Part shown: piece after piece, positions 22,277-24,053 of the stretch
How the letters are laid out: every line of letters starts with the position of its first letter
Position numbering within the stretch: the stretch's first letter is position 1
Assembly: GCA_023229605.1 (NCBI GenBank)
Contig: JALNYY010000057.1
Span: 1-24,053, forward strand
Direction: 5' to 3'
Source of the DNA: Methylobacter sp.
Lineage (GTDB): Bacteria; Pseudomonadota; Gammaproteobacteria; Methylococcales; Methylomonadaceae
Length of the DNA stretch: 24,053 nucleotides
Made by a program: the position numbers and the translations under genes
The notes under the pieces: model-generated
What the model saw: only the letters and a program-made list of their open reading frames with translations
What the model was told of the DNA's origin: nothing
Databases searched by the model: none

Positions 22277-23548
22277 ATGATACGTTTTGATTCGCTACAG
22301 GGTTGGCTGAAATGGCAGGAAAGCTTACATCCTTTAGTAATTGATTTGGGTTTGGAGCGGGCGGCACACGTTTTCCATGCGCTTAACCCCGATTATGTCA
22401 AACCCCCGACCCTTACTGTTGCAGGAACCAACGGCAAGGGCTCATCAGTTGCTTATCTTGAGGCTATTTACATTGCGCAGGGTTATCGGGTGGGGGCTTA
22501 TACGTCGCCGCATATCCTGAAATACAATGAAAGAATAAAAATAGACGGCAAGCCGGTAGCCGACGACGAAATTTGCGAGGCATTCACCAGAATAGAAGCG
22601 GTACGGGGCAATACTTCATTAAGTTATTTTGAATTTGGTACACTGGCGGCGCTGGACATATTTCATCGCGCCGGTGTCGATGTTCAATTGTTGGAAGTTG
22701 GTCTGGGGGGGCGACTGGATGCCGTCAATATCGTAGATCCTGACGTGGCATTGATAACCAGCATCTGTATTGACCACGTTGAATGGCTGGGGGGTACGCG
22801 GGAAGCGATAGGGCGGGAAAAAGCAGGCATTTTCCGGGCGGCAACTCCTGCTGTCACAGCTGATCCGGCTCCGCCCGAATCATTGATACAAAGCGCCATT
22901 GAGCAGCATGCCTTGCTGTATTGTATCGGTAAGGATTTTAGTTATAAAAAACGGGCAACAGGATGGGATTGGTTTTCTGCTGACCGACAAATGCTACAAT
23001 TACCGGAGCCGGGTTTAAAAGGGGAGCATCAGTATCGCAATGCATCGGCGGTTATTTTTGCAGTGACCAAGATGGCCGAGATCTTGCCGGTAACCGAAAA
23101 ATCGATTAAGCAGGGGTTGGAAAACGTCCATTTAGCCGGTCGGTTTCAACTTATTGACGGCGAAATCCCGGTGTTGCTGGATGTGGGGCATAATCCCCAG
23201 GCTGTCAGGACATTAGCCGATTATGTGACCGCTGTTTTCCCCGGCAGACGCATCCATGCTGTTTTTTCAATGATGAAAGACAAGGACATCGCCGGCGTAC
23301 TTGAAATTATGAATCTGGTGGTTTACGACTGGTTTTTTGCGCCGTTGGCGAATCCCAGAGCGGCTACGGAATCGATTATGCGTGAGATTTTTTCGCAAAG
23401 TTCGGTACCCAGGGTTTCTTTTGGTTTTTCCGGTTTTAATGAAGCCTTTACTGCTGCAAAAAATCAGTCGAGAGAAGGTGATCTGTTACTGGTTTTTGGA
23501 TCTTTCTTTTTGGTATCTGAGTGCTTGGTTGAATTTGAGAATAAGTGA
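22277..23548 (+). CDS. folC: Bifunctional dihydrofolate synthase / folylpolyglutamate synthase
   Basis: FolC adds glutamate to dihydropteroate and extends the polyglutamate tail of folates, using ATP. The 423-residue product has the Mur-ligase-type P-loop VAGTNGKGSS (about residues 48-57) and the FolC signatures YTSPHILKYNERI and LEVGLGGRLDAVN. Further on are SICIDHVEWLG, REKAGIFR, and the C-terminal domain with LLDVGHNPQA. The start at 22277 is chosen because it gives the family N-terminus (MIRFDSLQGWLKWQE); the frame is open upstream inside accD. It follows accD by 16 bases and precedes a DedD-like gene by 9, the conserved accD-folC-dedD order. Confidence 0.97.
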   Translation: MIRFDSLQGWLKWQESLHPLVIDLGLERAAHVFHALNPDYVKPPTLTVAGTNGKGSSVAYLEAIYIAQGYRVGAYTSPHILKYNERIKIDGKPVADDEICEAFTRIEAVRGNTSLSYFEFGTLAALDIFHRAGVDVQLLEVGLGGRLDAVNIVDPDVALITSICIDHVEWLGGTREAIGREKAGIFRAATPAVTADPAPPESLIQSAIEQHALLYCIGKDFSYKKRATGWDWFSADRQMLQLPEPGLKGEHQYRNASAVIFAVTKMAEILPVTEKSIKQGLENVHLAGRFQLIDGEIPVLLDVGHNPQAVRTLADYVTAVFPGRRIHAVFSMMKDKDIAGVLEIMNLVVYDWFFAPLANPRAATESIMREIFSQSSVPRVSFGFSGFNEAFTAAKNQSREGDLLLVFGSFFLVSECLVEFENK

Positions 23549-23557
23549 GTAGACGAA

Positions 23558-24053
23558 ATGGATCATGAATTAAAACAACGTTTGATTGGCGCCGTCGTTG
23601 TTACGGCCTTATGCGCTATTTTTATCCCGATGCTGTTCGATGATCCTGTCGATAACAGTGGGCAGGTAGTAAGCGAATTGAGTATTCCGGCTTCAGGTGG
23701 TTCAGGCGCCGATACGGCTGCAAAATTACCGGCCGGCGCCGATCAGGTTTTAAAGTTGCCGGACCCGGAGCCTTTATCCACCGAAACTGCGGGCGATACT
23801 CTTGAAAGCACCGGAGCTGCGGAAGAGGTGACGGAAGAGCCCGAAGCCGGTCAAGCGGAGCAGGGGCGTTCCGGTGAGTCTTTATATGCCGAATCCGAAG
23901 GTTATACCAATGCGGAAGAAACCGTCGAACCTGAAGGCAATCTGCCGAAGCAACGTCAAAAACAGACTCCGGTATCGGCAGAAGCCGCAGCTCCTCGCTT
24001 ACGCCCTGTAGAAGGCAACAGCATAGCCCCCAAGGCGCAAGTCAGAGATATTC
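23558..24053 (+). CDS. DedD-like SPOR-domain cell-division protein, N-terminal part
   Basis: The window ends after 165 codons, so only the N-terminus is seen. It begins MDHELKQRLIGAVVVTALCA with a membrane helix at about residues 8-25 and the FIPMLFDDP motif typical of DedD and related SPOR proteins. A long acidic, low-complexity linker rich in Glu, Ala, Pro and Gly follows. The SPOR (septal peptidoglycan-binding) domain would lie beyond the window. The position directly after folC matches the conserved folC-SPOR-cvpA-purF order, which is the main support for this call. Confidence 0.88.
   Translation, partial: MDHELKQRLIGAVVVTALCAIFIPMLFDDPVDNSGQVVSELSIPASGGSGADTAAKLPAGADQVLKLPDPEPLSTETAGDTLESTGAAEEVTEEPEAGQAEQGRSGESLYAESEGYTNAEETVEPEGNLPKQRQKQTPVSAEAAAPRLRPVEGNSIAPKAQVRDI

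Overview
The window looks like chromosome of a gammaproteobacterium. The gene order cysM ... rlmD and truA ... trpF ... accD-folC-(DedD-type SPOR gene) is typical of Pseudomonas-like and methanotrophic Gammaproteobacteria. RppH, a classical ArgA, CpdA and a YgiM-like SH3 protein fit the same group. A methanotroph of the Methylococcales is my best guess, from overall gene style and the abundance of small dispersed palindromes. That is inference, because no diagnostic methane-oxidation gene is present. No tRNA, rRNA, CRISPR array, transposase or integrase was seen.

Layout. (1) 45-2498: an SH3/coiled-coil membrane protein and ilvD, separated by a hairpin and a pyrimidine-rich heptamer repeat. 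(2) 2500-3831: a small accessory patch. It holds several dispersed palindromes, a DUF1640-like protein, a small gene whose frame breaks exactly at a U UUU UUA slippery heptamer, and a hybrid-antitoxin/YoeB toxin pair. (3) 3878-8470: housekeeping genes argA, cpdA, rppH (reverse strand), a HAD phosphatase and cysM. cpdA carries an in-frame REP-like tandem insert. A second copy of the pyrimidine-rich element precedes cysM. (4) 8551-15075: a YdbH-like AsmA-type gene and a DUF1318 (YdbL-like) lipoprotein gene, which would normally be neighbours. They are split by about 3.75 kb of accessory DNA that carries a beta-helix/pentapeptide-like membrane protein, a HigBA-type module and a BrnTA module with a frameshifted toxin. 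A decayed second copy of the 3' end of the YdbH-like gene lies on the far side of the insert, directly before the lipoprotein gene. (5) 15078-24053: rlmD, an L,D-transpeptidase, truA, a DUF2231 membrane protein, the trpF-trpB-trpA operon, accD, folC and the start of a DedD-like SPOR-domain gene cut by the window end.

How the genes fit together. The core genes cover branched-chain amino acid (ilvD), arginine (argA), cysteine (cysM) and tryptophan (trpFBA) synthesis, fatty acid and folate synthesis (accD, folC), RNA modification and 5'-end processing (rlmD, truA, rppH) and the cell envelope (YdbH/YdbL-like pair, L,D-transpeptidase, SPOR protein). The unusual content is in the two accessory patches. 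These contain three type II toxin-antitoxin loci, at least two with signs of decay or rearrangement, and palindromic repeats that have entered or abutted coding sequences (cpdA, accD, the 5' edge of the YdbH-like gene). I did not find a clearly new defence or metabolic system. The strongest leads are the split ydbH/ydbL locus with its fossil tail, the slippery-site small gene, and the beta-helix membrane protein.
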